64,000 nucleotides of DNA, from contig CALCUM010000002.1 in NCBI GenBank assembly GCA_937907245.1, positions 558,001 through 622,000 on the forward strand. The letters run 5' to 3'. Shown piece after piece: positions 52,954 through 62,222 of this stretch (position 1 is the first letter of the stretch; each line of letters opens with the position of its first letter). The DNA comes from an uncultured Rhodobiaceae bacterium. GTDB lineage: Bacteria; Pseudomonadota; Alphaproteobacteria; RS24. The position numbers and the translations under genes were made by a program. The notes under the pieces were generated by a model. That model was not told the origin of the DNA. It did not search any database and saw nothing but the letters and a program-made list of their open reading frames with translations.

Positions 52954-55035
52954 ATGCGCCCCAGCTCTCTCACGCCCCTGTTTAAAGATGCCACCACTCT
53001 GCCTGGCATTGGGCCCAAGCTAGGTAAATTGCTGTCTGAGTTTACCGGCGACAAAATTATCGACCTTCTGCACCACCTGCCCTCCAATCTCATCGATCGG
53101 CAATATCGCCCGCCTTTGGATGAAGCTGAAGATGGCCATATCGCCACTTTTGAAGTGGAAGTGGTGAAACATGAGGCGCCGCCGAGGCGAAATTTGCCGT
53201 ATCGAATTTTATGTCGCAATGACAGCGGGTTTCTGTCTCTCGTGTTTTTCCGCGCGCGCGGCGACTGGCTTACCAAAGCCATGCCAGAAGGGGCAACGCG
53301 AATTGTTTCTGGGCGGGTGGAACGGTTTCGCGATAATTTACAAATCGTCCACCCAGACCACATGTTGCCAAAGGCCGCCTTTGAGGCGCTGCCAATTATC
53401 GAACCTGTCTATCCGTTAACCGCCGGCTTATCGGCCAAAATCTTGATGAAAGCCATACAAGCCGCCCTGCCCGATTTGCCAGCGTTGGCGGAATGGCAGG
53501 AAGAAAATTGGCTGCAGAAACAAAAATGGCCAAACTGGCAGGACGCCGTCAAACAGGCGCATCGCCCTGAGACGCAGGATGCGCTAGACCCGCATCATCC
53601 GGCGAGGGCGCGTTTGGCCTATGATGAATTACTGGCGCATCAATTAGTCTTGGCTTTGGTGCGGCGCCAGCGCCGTCAAATGGCGGGGCGCGCCTACCCG
53701 GAGGTAGGTAGTTTGGCGCAAAAGCTGCTGGCGCTTTTGCCTTTCGCCCTCACCGGCTCGCAAGAACAAGCGGTGGCCGATATTCGCGCCGATATGGCCG
53801 AGCCCGTTCGCATGTTGCGGCTTTTGCAGGGCGATGTGGGTAGCGGCAAAACCGTGGTGGCCGTAATGGCTATGCTGCAAGCGGTGGAAAGCGGGGCGCA
53901 GGCCGCGCTGATGGCGCCGACCGAGATATTGGCGCGCCAACATGCTGAAACTATAGGCCCATGGTTGGAGGCACTCGGCGTTCGTTGGCAAGTGATGACC
54001 GCCCGCAATAAGGGCAGAATGCGCACGGAAAGCCTAGCTGCGCTGGCCAATGGCGATGTGCAAATCGCCATTGGCACGCACGCTTTGTTTCAAGACGATG
54101 TCGCTTTTGCCGATTTAGGGTTGGCCGTGGTGGACGAACAGCATCGCTTTGGCGTGCAGCAGCGTATGGCTTTATCTTCCAAAGGCGAAGGCGTGGATGT
54201 TTTGGTAATGACCGCGACCCCTATTCCGCGCACGCTGACGCTGACCGCTTATGGCGATATGGATGTTTCGCGGATGCCCGATAAACCGCCCGGGCGCCTG
54301 CCGATTGATACACGGGTCATTTCGATGGACAGATATTCAGATGTTGCCCAAGGACTGGGCAATGCGATGCGTGAAGGCGCTCGTATTTATTGGGTTTGCC
54401 CGTTGGTGAGCGAAAGCGAATTGGTGGATCTGGCGGCCGCCGAAGACCGCGCAAAAGCCTTGCAACAGCTCTATGGCGACAAAGTTGGATTGGTGCATGG
54501 CCAAATGCGCGCGGCCGAAAAAGATGCCGTCATGGCGCAATTCATCGCTGGCGAAATAAGTATTTTAGTGGCGACGACCGTTATCGAAGTTGGGGTAAAT
54601 GTGCCAGAGGCAACGGTTATGGTGATTGAACATGCCGAACGATTTGGGCTGGCACAATTGCATCAGCTTCGCGGGCGCGTGGGCCGTGGGCTCGACAAAT
54701 CTAGCTGTGTGCTGCTCTATCGTGGGCCTTTGGGCGAAACATCAAAAGCTCGATTGTCGATTATGCGCGACACCGAAGACGGGTTTCGTATTGCTGAGGA
54801 AGATTTGCGTTTGCGCGGCGCCGGCGAAGTATTGGGCACACGTCAAAGCGGCTTGCCGTTGTTTCGACTGGCTAATTTAGAGGCCCATGCAGACCTATTA
54901 CCGGCCGTGCATGACGATGTAAAATTGCTTTTAGAGCGTGATCCGCAATTAGAAACCCCAAGGGGCAAAGCCTTACGAAGCTTGCTGTATCTGTTTCGTC
55001 GGGATGAGGCGATACGGTTTTTGCAGTCCGGATAA
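52954..55035 (+). CDS. recG: ATP-dependent DNA helicase RecG
   Basis: A 693-residue branch-migration helicase. The N-terminal wedge/OB region starts TTLPGIGPKLGKLLSEFTG. Walker A is LLQGDVGSGKTVVAVMAML, the DExH-like box is DEQHRFGVQQR, and the TRG region is RLRGAGEVLGTRQSG. ATG 52954 is chosen with GGAGG four bases upstream; the frame stays open to 52696 but that part overlaps sdhE and is unlike RecG. It ends six bases from the convergent DUF502 gene. Confidence 0.96.
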   Translation: MRPSSLTPLFKDATTLPGIGPKLGKLLSEFTGDKIIDLLHHLPSNLIDRQYRPPLDEAEDGHIATFEVEVVKHEAPPRRNLPYRILCRNDSGFLSLVFFRARGDWLTKAMPEGATRIVSGRVERFRDNLQIVHPDHMLPKAAFEALPIIEPVYPLTAGLSAKILMKAIQAALPDLPALAEWQEENWLQKQKWPNWQDAVKQAHRPETQDALDPHHPARARLAYDELLAHQLVLALVRRQRRQMAGRAYPEVGSLAQKLLALLPFALTGSQEQAVADIRADMAEPVRMLRLLQGDVGSGKTVVAVMAMLQAVESGAQAALMAPTEILARQHAETIGPWLEALGVRWQVMTARNKGRMRTESLAALANGDVQIAIGTHALFQDDVAFADLGLAVVDEQHRFGVQQRMALSSKGEGVDVLVMTATPIPRTLTLTAYGDMDVSRMPDKPPGRLPIDTRVISMDRYSDVAQGLGNAMREGARIYWVCPLVSESELVDLAAAEDRAKALQQLYGDKVGLVHGQMRAAEKDAVMAQFIAGEISILVATTVIEVGVNVPEATVMVIEHAERFGLAQLHQLRGRVGRGLDKSSCVLLYRGPLGETSKARLSIMRDTEDGFRIAEEDLRLRGAGEVLGTRQSGLPLFRLANLEAHADLLPAVHDDVKLLLERDPQLETPRGKALRSLLYLFRRDEAIRFLQSG

Positions 55036-55040
55036 GCGCG

Positions 55041-55700
55041 TTATTTTTTTCCAGGGGTTTTATCTTCATTCACCAAACCAGCGGAAATGACTATGCGCGC
55101 ACCATCTTCGACCGTCATATCCAATATCGTCAGCTCATCTTCTGGGACGAATAATAAAAAACCGGATGTAGGGTTTGGTGTGGTGGGGAGGAAGACCCCA
55201 ATCATTGGTTTTCCGGTTGCGTTATTTACGCGCGGGTCCGCGGCTTTGGTAACAAAGGCGATGGCATGCAGGCCTTTGCGAGGGTATTCGATGAGCGCGA
55301 CTTGATGGAAGGCCGCGCCATCCTCGCTTACCGCGGTTTGGAAAACTTGTTTCAGCATTGTGTAAACAGAGCCGGCCATAGGAATTTTACGCATCAACCG
55401 ATCCGACAAGGCCAATAAATAACGCCCGAGGAAGTTAGCCGCTAATCCGCCAATGACGGTGAGCAAAACCAGAGCCAAAATGAGGCCAACGCCGGGAACA
55501 TCGACGGGCAGATAGGTAGTTGGCCAGTAGACTTTTGGAATCAGTGGGCGAAAGTAATTGTCGAGAAATTCCACGAACCATAAGACGAGATAAAAGGTGA
55601 TGTAAATGGGAGCTGTAATCACCAAGCCCGTTAAGAAATAGGTTCGTAACGCGCCTAAAAAAGTACGGCGTTTCTTCTTTGATTCTGGCAAAATACTCAT
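55041..55700 (-). CDS. DUF502 family membrane protein
   Basis: A 219-residue protein with two N-terminal membrane segments (about 19-45 and 68-95). The conserved DUF502 core includes KIPMAGSVYTMLKQVFQT, VALIEYPRKGLHAIAFVT, GVFLPTTPNPTSGFLLFVPE and the late MTVEDGARIVISAG. The family is widespread and uncharacterised. It is commonly found near recG and sdhE in alphaproteobacteria, as here. Confidence 0.88.
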   Translation of the reverse strand: MSILPESKKKRRTFLGALRTYFLTGLVITAPIYITFYLVLWFVEFLDNYFRPLIPKVYWPTTYLPVDVPGVGLILALVLLTVIGGLAANFLGRYLLALSDRLMRKIPMAGSVYTMLKQVFQTAVSEDGAAFHQVALIEYPRKGLHAIAFVTKAADPRVNNATGKPMIGVFLPTTPNPTSGFLLFVPEDELTILDMTVEDGARIVISAGLVNEDKTPGKK

Positions 55701-55758
55701 GCCCCAATATGCTTTGATTCCTAGGCCGCGTCACAGCCAAATTCGGCAATTTTCGGGG

Positions 55759-56316
55759 CTATACGATATCCAAAGAGGAGGTTAGCTCTAGGCCGTCGAA
55801 GCCGCCCTCCACCGTTCCATCGAGCAAATCTTCCAGATTCAAATATGTGCTGGCATCATAAAAGTCGACTGGGGTTGCAAAATTCAAAGTAAGAGTCGAG
55901 CCGCCGCCTGCAAAAGTCAAAACGAGGCTCTCATAATCATCATCCGAGTCTGGGTCTTGAAGCGTGATGCGAAGTTCATCATCGGCACTGTCGAATATGG
56001 TGTCATCGCCTATGATCTGCGCATTAAAAGTTGATAAATCGCTGATTGGATTGTCATGCATGTCGATCAAAACCAATTTATCCACGCCGCGCTCAAAGCC
56101 TGTGATTGTGTCGTCATTGTCTTGGCCCACCCAATTTACGCCATCGCCGCCGCCACATGCGGCCAAGAGGCCAGCAATCAGCGGGCTGAGCATCGCGCCT
56201 TCTTTACGAAACTTTTTCAGGGGTAATTTTTCCTGGCTGTAAACCTGGGAAAACGAAGTTGCATTAAGCAAACGGTTTTTGAGCGTCGTTAGGGAGAGAA
56301 GGTGATTAAAAAACAT
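55759..56316 (-). CDS. Putative lipoprotein with RTX/M10-like calcium-binding signature
   Basis: A 185-residue protein. About residues 32-60 read KLPLKKFRKEGAML followed by LIAGLLAACGGG, a lipobox (LAAC) after a short hydrophobic stretch. The rest has DNDDTITGFERGVDKLVLID and EGGFDGLELTSSLDIV, which resemble the C-terminal, calcium-binding end of RTX/M10C proteins. AGGA lies eight bases before the ATG. Start choice is uncertain: ATG 56193 would leave only a short signal. No protease domain or type I secretion genes are nearby. Confidence 0.6.
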   Translation of the reverse strand: MFFNHLLSLTTLKNRLLNATSFSQVYSQEKLPLKKFRKEGAMLSPLIAGLLAACGGGDGVNWVGQDNDDTITGFERGVDKLVLIDMHDNPISDLSTFNAQIIGDDTIFDSADDELRITLQDPDSDDDYESLVLTFAGGGSTLTLNFATPVDFYDASTYLNLEDLLDGTVEGGFDGLELTSSLDIV

Positions 56317-56372
56317 AATTTTTTGTCCTGTTGGTTGGTTGACCGTTATTATTTTTTGTCCTGCGCTTTACG

Positions 56373-56415
56373 AAAAAATCGAGATAGATTCGGCGCTTTC
56401 TCCAAATCTATCTCG
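56373..56415 (-). terminator. Intrinsic terminator on the minus strand in a 370-bp gap
   Basis: CGAGATAGATT (56380-56390) and AATCTATCTCG (56405-56415) form a perfect 11-bp stem with a 14-base loop. On the minus strand it is followed by ATTTTTT. No minus-strand gene lies between it and the phosphotransferase gene, so it either ends an unseen small RNA or attenuates leftward reading into the 55759-56316 gene. Direct repeats ATTTTTTGTCCTG lie just downstream (near 56320 and 56351). The rest of the gap, 56416-56686, is AT-rich with no gene seen. Confidence 0.6.
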
Positions 56416-56686
56416 CGCACATTAAATTTTCGTTAGCGCAATCGGCGCTCACAAGTTTGTTTTGACTTAATGTTCAGATACAAACGCAAGGGATTTAGGT
56501 ACTTGGTATTCTTGTTCGTTTTTCCTTGGCCTAAATCTACCTCAGGTAACTCAAGCTGCAATGCTGATATTTTTTTTTAATTATCTCAAAGTAAGTAAGT
56601 TAAATAAGGCACCAATTGGGGCATCCAAATACCCAAACAAGGCTTAGCCCCTTGCCATCTAACCTTCATAATGGCAGGCTTCGGCC

Positions 56687-57709
56687 ATGACCCATCCAAC
56701 CGAAAAATCCCCCGAAAAAACTCAGGCGGAGGCATTTGCCTCTCGAATCGACGCCATTTGCCGTTCGCAATTTGGCGCGCCGGTCTCGAATTTAAAGCGG
56801 TTGTCGGGCGGGGCCAGCCAAGAAAGCTGGCAATATATTTGCGATGGACGAGCCTATGTTTTGCGGCGTAACCCGCATGGCCAAAACGCCTCGACGAACG
56901 CCCTTCCCAAAGCCACCGAGGCCGCGGTTCTCGAGGCAGCCGCAGCGGCTGGAATTGCCGTACCCCGCGTCTCTTATATATGCGCGCCATCCGATGAGAT
57001 TGGGGAAGCCTATGTGATGGAGTTTATCGAGGGCGAAACCATCGCGCGCAAAATTTTACGTGATGCAGAATTCGATGCCGTGAGACCCAATCTTGCCCAT
57101 CAGTGCGGCGAGGTTTTGGCGCAGCTGCATCAGATAGATGTGTCTGCCCTGCCCGAGCTGCCCTATAGCGATGCGGCCGGTGAGTTGGAAAAATATAAGG
57201 GTTTTTTGCATCAGCATAAGCAGCCGCACCCGGTTTTTGAGCTAGCGATAAAATGGCTCTCCGACAATCTACCGCCAGATATTCGAGCTTCGCGAGCGCC
57301 GGTTTTGGTGCATGGCGATTTTCGCAATGGCAATATTATGGTGTCGCCCGAAGATGGGTTGGTCGCTTTGCTCGATTGGGAGCTGACGCACATTGGCGAT
57401 CCGATGGAAGATTTGGGGTGGCCTTGTGTTCCCTCTTGGCGCTTTGGGCAACATCATTTGCCGGTTGGTGGCTTTGGTCAGCGCGAGGCGTTTTATGCCG
57501 CCTATCGTGCCAACGGTGGCGAGGTTGACGAAAGCTCCGCCCGCTTTTGGGAAATTTTGGGAACGCTCAAATGGGGCATTATGTGTGCGGTGTTGATGAG
57601 CAGCACCTTTGAAAGCGGCGCCGATGCCTCCGTCGAGCGCGGCTCGATTGGCCGGCGTTCATCCGAAACCGAGATTGACCTTTTACGCATGTTGTTGGAG
57701 CAAGACTGA
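56687..57709 (+). CDS. Phosphotransferase family protein (APH/ACAD10-like)
   Basis: A 340-residue kinase-like protein with LSGGASQESWQYIC, a catalytic loop LVHGDFRNGNIM and the metal site LLDWELTHIGDPMEDLGW. This subgroup resembles the aminoglycoside-phosphotransferase-like half of ACAD10 and is often found with acyl-CoA dehydrogenase genes, probably phosphorylating hydroxyacyl groups. An acyl-CoA dehydrogenase gene lies 5 kb away. Its stop overlaps the next start by one base. Confidence 0.88.
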   Translation: MTHPTEKSPEKTQAEAFASRIDAICRSQFGAPVSNLKRLSGGASQESWQYICDGRAYVLRRNPHGQNASTNALPKATEAAVLEAAAAAGIAVPRVSYICAPSDEIGEAYVMEFIEGETIARKILRDAEFDAVRPNLAHQCGEVLAQLHQIDVSALPELPYSDAAGELEKYKGFLHQHKQPHPVFELAIKWLSDNLPPDIRASRAPVLVHGDFRNGNIMVSPEDGLVALLDWELTHIGDPMEDLGWPCVPSWRFGQHHLPVGGFGQREAFYAAYRANGGEVDESSARFWEILGTLKWGIMCAVLMSSTFESGADASVERGSIGRRSSETEIDLLRMLLEQD

Positions 57710-58116
57710 TGCAAGACCGTCCCCTCGCGAATGATTTACTGGCCGCCGTTCGTCGTTTTTTGACCGATACAGCCATGCCGCAATTACAAGGCCATGCCGC
57801 TTTCAGCGCGCGGGTGGCGGGGAATGTGTTGGATATTCTGGCTCGCGAAATGGCTTTGGCGCCCGGCTTTCAAAAAGCCGAGACCCGTCGGTTGAGAGAG
57901 CTGCTAGATATAGCGCCCGACACGCATGTGGACCTGCTGGAGCTAAACCAACAATTGTGTGCCAAAATTGCCTCTGGTGAGATGAATTTAACGTCGCCAG
58001 GCTTGCGCGATCATCTCATTAAGGTCAGCATGGGAAAGCTTGCGATAGACCAGCCTCGGTATCAGGGGTATAAAACGGCACAAGCAAATAACTGGCCTGA
58101 AGAAGAATCGAAATAA
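57709..58116 (+). CDS. DUF6285 family protein
   Basis: A 135-residue helical protein (ARVAGNVLDILAREMALAPG, then LRDHLIKVSMGKLAIDQP and a terminal Tyr-rich segment). The family, which I take to be DUF6285, commonly follows the APH-like phosphotransferase in acyl-CoA operons. Function is unknown. It starts one base inside the phosphotransferase gene. Confidence 0.78.
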   Translation: MQDRPLANDLLAAVRRFLTDTAMPQLQGHAAFSARVAGNVLDILAREMALAPGFQKAETRRLRELLDIAPDTHVDLLELNQQLCAKIASGEMNLTSPGLRDHLIKVSMGKLAIDQPRYQGYKTAQANNWPEEESK

Positions 58117-58177
58117 CCTTCACCAGATAATTTAAACGGTCGCGCTTGTGGCCATACAAAAAGAAAAGAACAAATTT

Positions 58178-58276
58178 ATGTATAAACTTATTCTCCCGAT
58201 TGCCTTAAGCCTCGCTCTTGCTAGCTGTGGCATTCCTTTTATCGATATTGATATTCCGCTTATTCCAGGAATTTAA
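58178..58276 (+). CDS. Tiny lipoprotein of 32 residues
   Basis: ATG 58178 to TAA 58276 encodes a product opening MYKLILPIALSLALASCG with a lipobox LASC, then a short tail FIDIDIPLIPGI. It resembles other very short alphaproteobacterial lipoproteins but has no named family that I recognise. A weak AAGAAAAG precedes the start. It sits alone between the DUF6285 gene and a convergent DCC1-like gene. Confidence 0.6.
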   Translation: MYKLILPIALSLALASCGIPFIDIDIPLIPGI

Positions 58277-58282
58277 TCGCCA

Positions 58283-58657
58283 TTAAATATCGCATGTCTG
58301 GCGCAAGTACCTTTTGTACAGCCATGGCGCGATAAGGTGATTATAGATTAGGCCAGTTCCGCTTCGCAGGATCGGCCAATTTATTAGGTAGGCTAAATAC
58401 TTAAATTTCGGCAGCCGCAACCACAGCGCGATAAAAGCCTCTACCCCTTGCAGCATAGTCTCGCCCTGATGCGCATGGATGGAAGACAAGAGTGTCTCGC
58501 GCGAATAGCCCTCGGGCAACCCGCCGGTCGACACATCTTGAAACCGAACGTTCTCTATTTTATGCGTTTCAACCATGCGCTGATAGACAGCGACCTCTGG
58601 CCCACACAAGGAACAGGCGCCATTAAAATATACGATGAGGGGGTCAACATGGGTCAT
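58283..58657 (-). CDS. DCC1-like thiol-disulfide oxidoreductase family (DUF393)
   Basis: A 124-residue protein with YFNGACSLCGPEV near the N-terminus, the D/N-G-x-C-x-x-C motif of the DCC family, and a C-terminal helical region with YNHLIAPWLYKR. The usual Asp of the DGxC motif is Asn here. A redox role is presumed. Its start overlaps the stop of the 76-residue gene by one base. Confidence 0.82.
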   Translation of the reverse strand: MTHVDPLIVYFNGACSLCGPEVAVYQRMVETHKIENVRFQDVSTGGLPEGYSRETLLSSIHAHQGETMLQGVEAFIALWLRLPKFKYLAYLINWPILRSGTGLIYNHLIAPWLYKRYLRQTCDI

Positions 58658-58887
58658 TAGTTCAAGGCATCCCCAGTGGCTTCGGGCTTGCCCTCGCGAA
58701 GGGCCACCAGATATTCAATGATTAAGTCCCAAGCCTGCAAGGCCTCTACATCGCCTTGCGCGGCAAATTCAGCGGCACGCAAAGTCGCCACAACCTCGGC
58801 GTCCTCGCCATATTGTTGAGTTAGCGTTGCCACCGCTTGCAACACCATTTCGCGCAATTTCTTTTGGTCGTCTGTAAGCTCATCCAT
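58657..58887 (-). CDS. Hypothetical 76-residue protein
   Basis: A small acidic, helical protein starting MDELTDDQKKLREMVLQAVA, with no signal or membrane segment. I do not recognise a family. It is coupled to the DCC1-like gene by a one-base overlap, and GlmS lies 58 bases downstream of the pair's strand start in the upstream direction. Base composition looks like its neighbours, and coupling supports a real gene. Confidence 0.6.
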   Translation of the reverse strand: MDELTDDQKKLREMVLQAVATLTQQYGEDAEVVATLRAAEFAAQGDVEALQAWDLIIEYLVALREGKPEATGDALN

Positions 58888-58945
58888 AAAAATTATATAG
58901 GTCGCTTCGCGTAAATGGAAAGTGGCTGGATTTTTACCATCCGAT

Positions 58946-60778
58946 TTATTCCACGGTCACCGACTTCGCCAAATTGCGCGGCTGGTCGACATCTGTGCCT
59001 TTGGTTACGGCCGCATAATAGGCCAGCAATTGCAGGGGCAGAGCGTAAAGCATCGGCGTGATGAACGGGTCTAGCTCGGGCAAAGCAATGGTGGCCATGC
59101 ACCCTTCGCCAGCTTTCGCAATTCCCGCTTCACTGCCCAACATGATTACTTTTCCACCACGTGCCATCACCTCTTGCATGTTGGATATGGTCTTCTCGAA
59201 TAACTCATCATCTGGCGCAATGGTGATAATTGGAATGCTGTCATCGACCAAGGCAATCGAGCCATGTTTTAATTCGCCGGCCGCGAAACCTTCGGCGTGA
59301 ATATATGAAATTTCTTTCAGCTTCAACGCGCCTTCCAGGGCCAAGGGATACATGGTGGCCCGGCCAATGAATAACGCACTGGTGGTGTCGGCGAAGCCTT
59401 TGGCTATTTTGCTAATGGCAACTTCACAGGCCAATACTTCATTGGCGAGGCGCGGGGTGGTTAGCAATAGGTCTGTGAGGCGTGCTTCTTCGTCAGCCTT
59501 TATCGTGCCTTTGACCCGCCCTAGGCCGATGGCAAGCGATGCCAAAGCGCCCAATTGCGCGGTAAAAGCCTTGGTCGAGGCGACGCCAATCTCTGGGCCT
59601 GCATAGGTTGGAAACGTGACATCCACTTCGCGGCAAATCGAGCTTTCAGGCACATTGACCACACCAATGGTTTGTAGGCCATGGGCCTTGCAATGGTGCA
59701 GCGCGGCCAATGTATCGGCCGTTTCGCCGGACTGTGAGACGAATACGGCCAGGCAATCTTTGTCCATTGGCGCATCGCGATAGCGAAACTCAGAGGCAAT
59801 ATCGATACTAGCCGGAATGCGGGCGTAACGCTCAATCCAATTACGGGCCACTTGCGCCGCAAAATAGGCGGTGCCGCAGGCGACCAAAATAACTCGATTT
59901 ATTTTCTCAAAATCGATTTGATTCTCGGGCAACAAGACAGCGCGAGCTTCAGGATCAATATATTGGCCGAAAGTGCGCGATAACACTTCTGGCTGCTCGT
60001 GAATTTCTTTCGCCATGAAATGGCGATAATTCCCCTTATCGACCATGGCGGCAGAAGCATCGACCACCTCAAATGGGCGGCTAACTTCTTGCTCATGGCC
60101 TTCGGACAGTGCGAAAATTTTGGCGCCTTCGCGGCTTAACATGGCCCAATCGCCGTCTTTTAAATAGCAAACTTTATTGGTAAACGGGGCTAAGGCAAAA
60201 GCATCTGAGCCCAAAAACATTTCGTCTTCGCCCATTCCCAAAGCCAATGGGCTGCCTTTGCGAGCGGCAATAATTAGGTCTTCTTTGCCTTGAACAATCA
60301 TGGCAATGGCATAAGCCCCTTCTAGGCTAGCAAAGGTTTTAGCCGCGGCCTGTTGAATGTCGCCAGTCGCGTCAAAGTTTTGCGAAAACAAATGCGCCAC
60401 AACTTCTGTATCCGTGTCGGAGGTAAAGCTTACGCCATCTGCGATGAGTTGTTGTTTCAGCTCTTTGTAGTTTTCGATAATTCCATTATGCACCACCGCC
60501 ACATGTTCCCCACGATGCGGATGCGCATTCGCTTTAATGGCTGGGCCGTGAGTGGCCCAACGGGTATGGCCAATCCCCAAATTGCCCGTAAAGGGGCGCG
60601 CTTCAATTTCTTGGCGCAAAGCCTCCAGCTTGCCCTCGGCGCGACGACGAATAATTTTGCCGTCCACCAGTGTTGCAATTCCTGCGCTATCATAGCCGCG
60701 ATACTCAAGACGCTTCAGACCATCGAACACACGTTGGCCAACATCTTGCCTGCCAACGACACCAATAATTCCACACAT
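58946..60778 (-). CDS. glmS: Glucosamine-6-phosphate synthase (isomerizing)
   Basis: A 610-residue enzyme that makes glucosamine 6-phosphate from fructose 6-phosphate and glutamine, the entry to peptidoglycan and LPS amino sugars. MCGIIGVVG gives the N-terminal Cys nucleophile after Met removal, and HTRWATHG completes the glutaminase site. Two SIS sugar-isomerase domains follow, with FVSQSGETADTLAAL and a C-terminal NLAKSVTVE. It starts one base after glmU. No glmS ribozyme is seen; the single-base gap leaves no room. Confidence 0.96.
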   Translation of the reverse strand: MCGIIGVVGRQDVGQRVFDGLKRLEYRGYDSAGIATLVDGKIIRRRAEGKLEALRQEIEARPFTGNLGIGHTRWATHGPAIKANAHPHRGEHVAVVHNGIIENYKELKQQLIADGVSFTSDTDTEVVAHLFSQNFDATGDIQQAAAKTFASLEGAYAIAMIVQGKEDLIIAARKGSPLALGMGEDEMFLGSDAFALAPFTNKVCYLKDGDWAMLSREGAKIFALSEGHEQEVSRPFEVVDASAAMVDKGNYRHFMAKEIHEQPEVLSRTFGQYIDPEARAVLLPENQIDFEKINRVILVACGTAYFAAQVARNWIERYARIPASIDIASEFRYRDAPMDKDCLAVFVSQSGETADTLAALHHCKAHGLQTIGVVNVPESSICREVDVTFPTYAGPEIGVASTKAFTAQLGALASLAIGLGRVKGTIKADEEARLTDLLLTTPRLANEVLACEVAISKIAKGFADTTSALFIGRATMYPLALEGALKLKEISYIHAEGFAAGELKHGSIALVDDSIPIITIAPDDELFEKTISNMQEVMARGGKVIMLGSEAGIAKAGEGCMATIALPELDPFITPMLYALPLQLLAYYAAVTKGTDVDQPRNLAKSVTVE

Positions 60779-60779
60779 A

Positions 60780-62123
60780 TTACTTGTCCTTTTTTGTGTT
60801 CGAGTTCCGAAACTTGGCGCCCCAGCCAGCTATTTCGCGCACCGGGGCGCGCGTTACCACCAGCGCATCGTCAGGCACATCTTTGGAGATGGCAGAGCCC
60901 GAACCTAAATAGGCGCCCTTACCGATGGTAACCGGGGCAATCAGCGATGAGTTGGAGCCGATGAACGCGCCCTCGCCTATTTTGGTAATGTGTTTGTTAT
61001 AGCCATCGTAATTGCAGGTAATCGTTCCCGCGCCGATGTTCACCTCCATGCCCAATTCGGCATCGCCGATATAAGATAGGTGACTGATTTTAGCGCCCTT
61101 GCCGATGATTGATTTTTTCGTCTCCACAAAATTGCCAATCTTGGCTTCATCGCCCACTTGCGTGCCTGGCCGCAAGCGCGCATAGGGGCCGATTTGCGCA
61201 GCCTTGCCGATGCTCACGCCTTCTAAATGCGTGAACGCTTTTATCACTGTACCCGCTTCAATGGAGACGCCGGGATTGATTTTCACGTTCGGCTCTAGCA
61301 CCACATCGGCGTCTATCTTGGTGTCATAACTTAAGAACACGCTATCGGGGTCTTGCATGCCGACGCCAGCATCGAGAAACGATTGGCGCAAACGCTTTTG
61401 CATCAGACCCTCTGCCTTGGCTTGTCCCGCACGGCTATCGACGCCCATTGTGTCTTCGGGCTTGGCCATCACTAGTCCCGTACTAGCCCCATCTTGGGCG
61501 GCCAGCCCCACAAGATCAGGCAGATAATATTCGCCTTGCGCGTTGTCATTGTTTAGGCGCGGCAAATATTTGGCCAAAGCGCTTTGGCTTAGCGCCATGG
61601 CGCCACCATTGCACAGGCTAATTTTACGGGTGGCAGCATCGGCGTCTTTAAACTCGACAATCTGCTTTGGTGTTTCGCCTCGCATAACAATGCGCCCGTA
61701 AGCGGCTGCGTCTTCTGGCTCAAAACCCAAGACCGCCAGATCCGCGGCATGGCCTGCCAATTCGGCCAAGACTTCGGCCCGCATTAAGGGCGTATCGCCA
61801 AACATAACGACAAGGCGCTGGTGCTTGGCAGATGCCTCGAAAGCGGCGGCAACGGCATCGCCTGTGCCCAATTGTTCGGCCTGAATACAATGCGTCAGTG
61901 GGCCCTCTAGTTCATCGGCATAGGCGCGCACATTATCTTGGTCGGGCGAGGTCACCAAAAGAATTTCGGCGGCCCCTGCTTGGCGTGCCACGGCAATGGC
62001 ATGACCCAGCATCGGCCGGCCGGCAATTTCGTGCAGCACTTTTGGCAAAGCCGAACGCATGCGCGTACCCTTGCCAGCGGCAAGAACAATCGCTCCAAAC
62101 TTAGGAGTGCTGGATGTGCTCAT
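60780..62123 (-). CDS. glmU: Bifunctional UDP-N-acetylglucosamine pyrophosphorylase / glucosamine-1-phosphate acetyltransferase
   Basis: A 447-residue enzyme giving UDP-GlcNAc. The N-terminal half has the uridyltransferase motif VLAAGKGTRMRSALPKVLHE and GEYYLPDLV. The C-terminal half is a hexapeptide left-handed beta-helix (IGPYARLRPGTQVGDEAKIG, then GAGTITCNYDG and VGSGSAIS-like). glmU and glmS are one operon for amino-sugar supply. Confidence 0.96.
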   Translation of the reverse strand: MSTSSTPKFGAIVLAAGKGTRMRSALPKVLHEIAGRPMLGHAIAVARQAGAAEILLVTSPDQDNVRAYADELEGPLTHCIQAEQLGTGDAVAAAFEASAKHQRLVVMFGDTPLMRAEVLAELAGHAADLAVLGFEPEDAAAYGRIVMRGETPKQIVEFKDADAATRKISLCNGGAMALSQSALAKYLPRLNNDNAQGEYYLPDLVGLAAQDGASTGLVMAKPEDTMGVDSRAGQAKAEGLMQKRLRQSFLDAGVGMQDPDSVFLSYDTKIDADVVLEPNVKINPGVSIEAGTVIKAFTHLEGVSIGKAAQIGPYARLRPGTQVGDEAKIGNFVETKKSIIGKGAKISHLSYIGDAELGMEVNIGAGTITCNYDGYNKHITKIGEGAFIGSNSSLIAPVTIGKGAYLGSGSAISKDVPDDALVVTRAPVREIAGWGAKFRNSNTKKDK

Positions 62124-62222
62124 AGTAAAGCGCCCTTTCTAACAAGCCCTCAATATAAGGCCGTGTATACGGGGCGTTGCTGGAAAGCCGAAATCAAACA
62201 GTTTTGCGTAATGTTACGATGG

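Noticed and set aside
60779-60779. glmS ribozyme or riboswitch
   Set aside because: glmU and glmS are separated by one base, leaving no leader.
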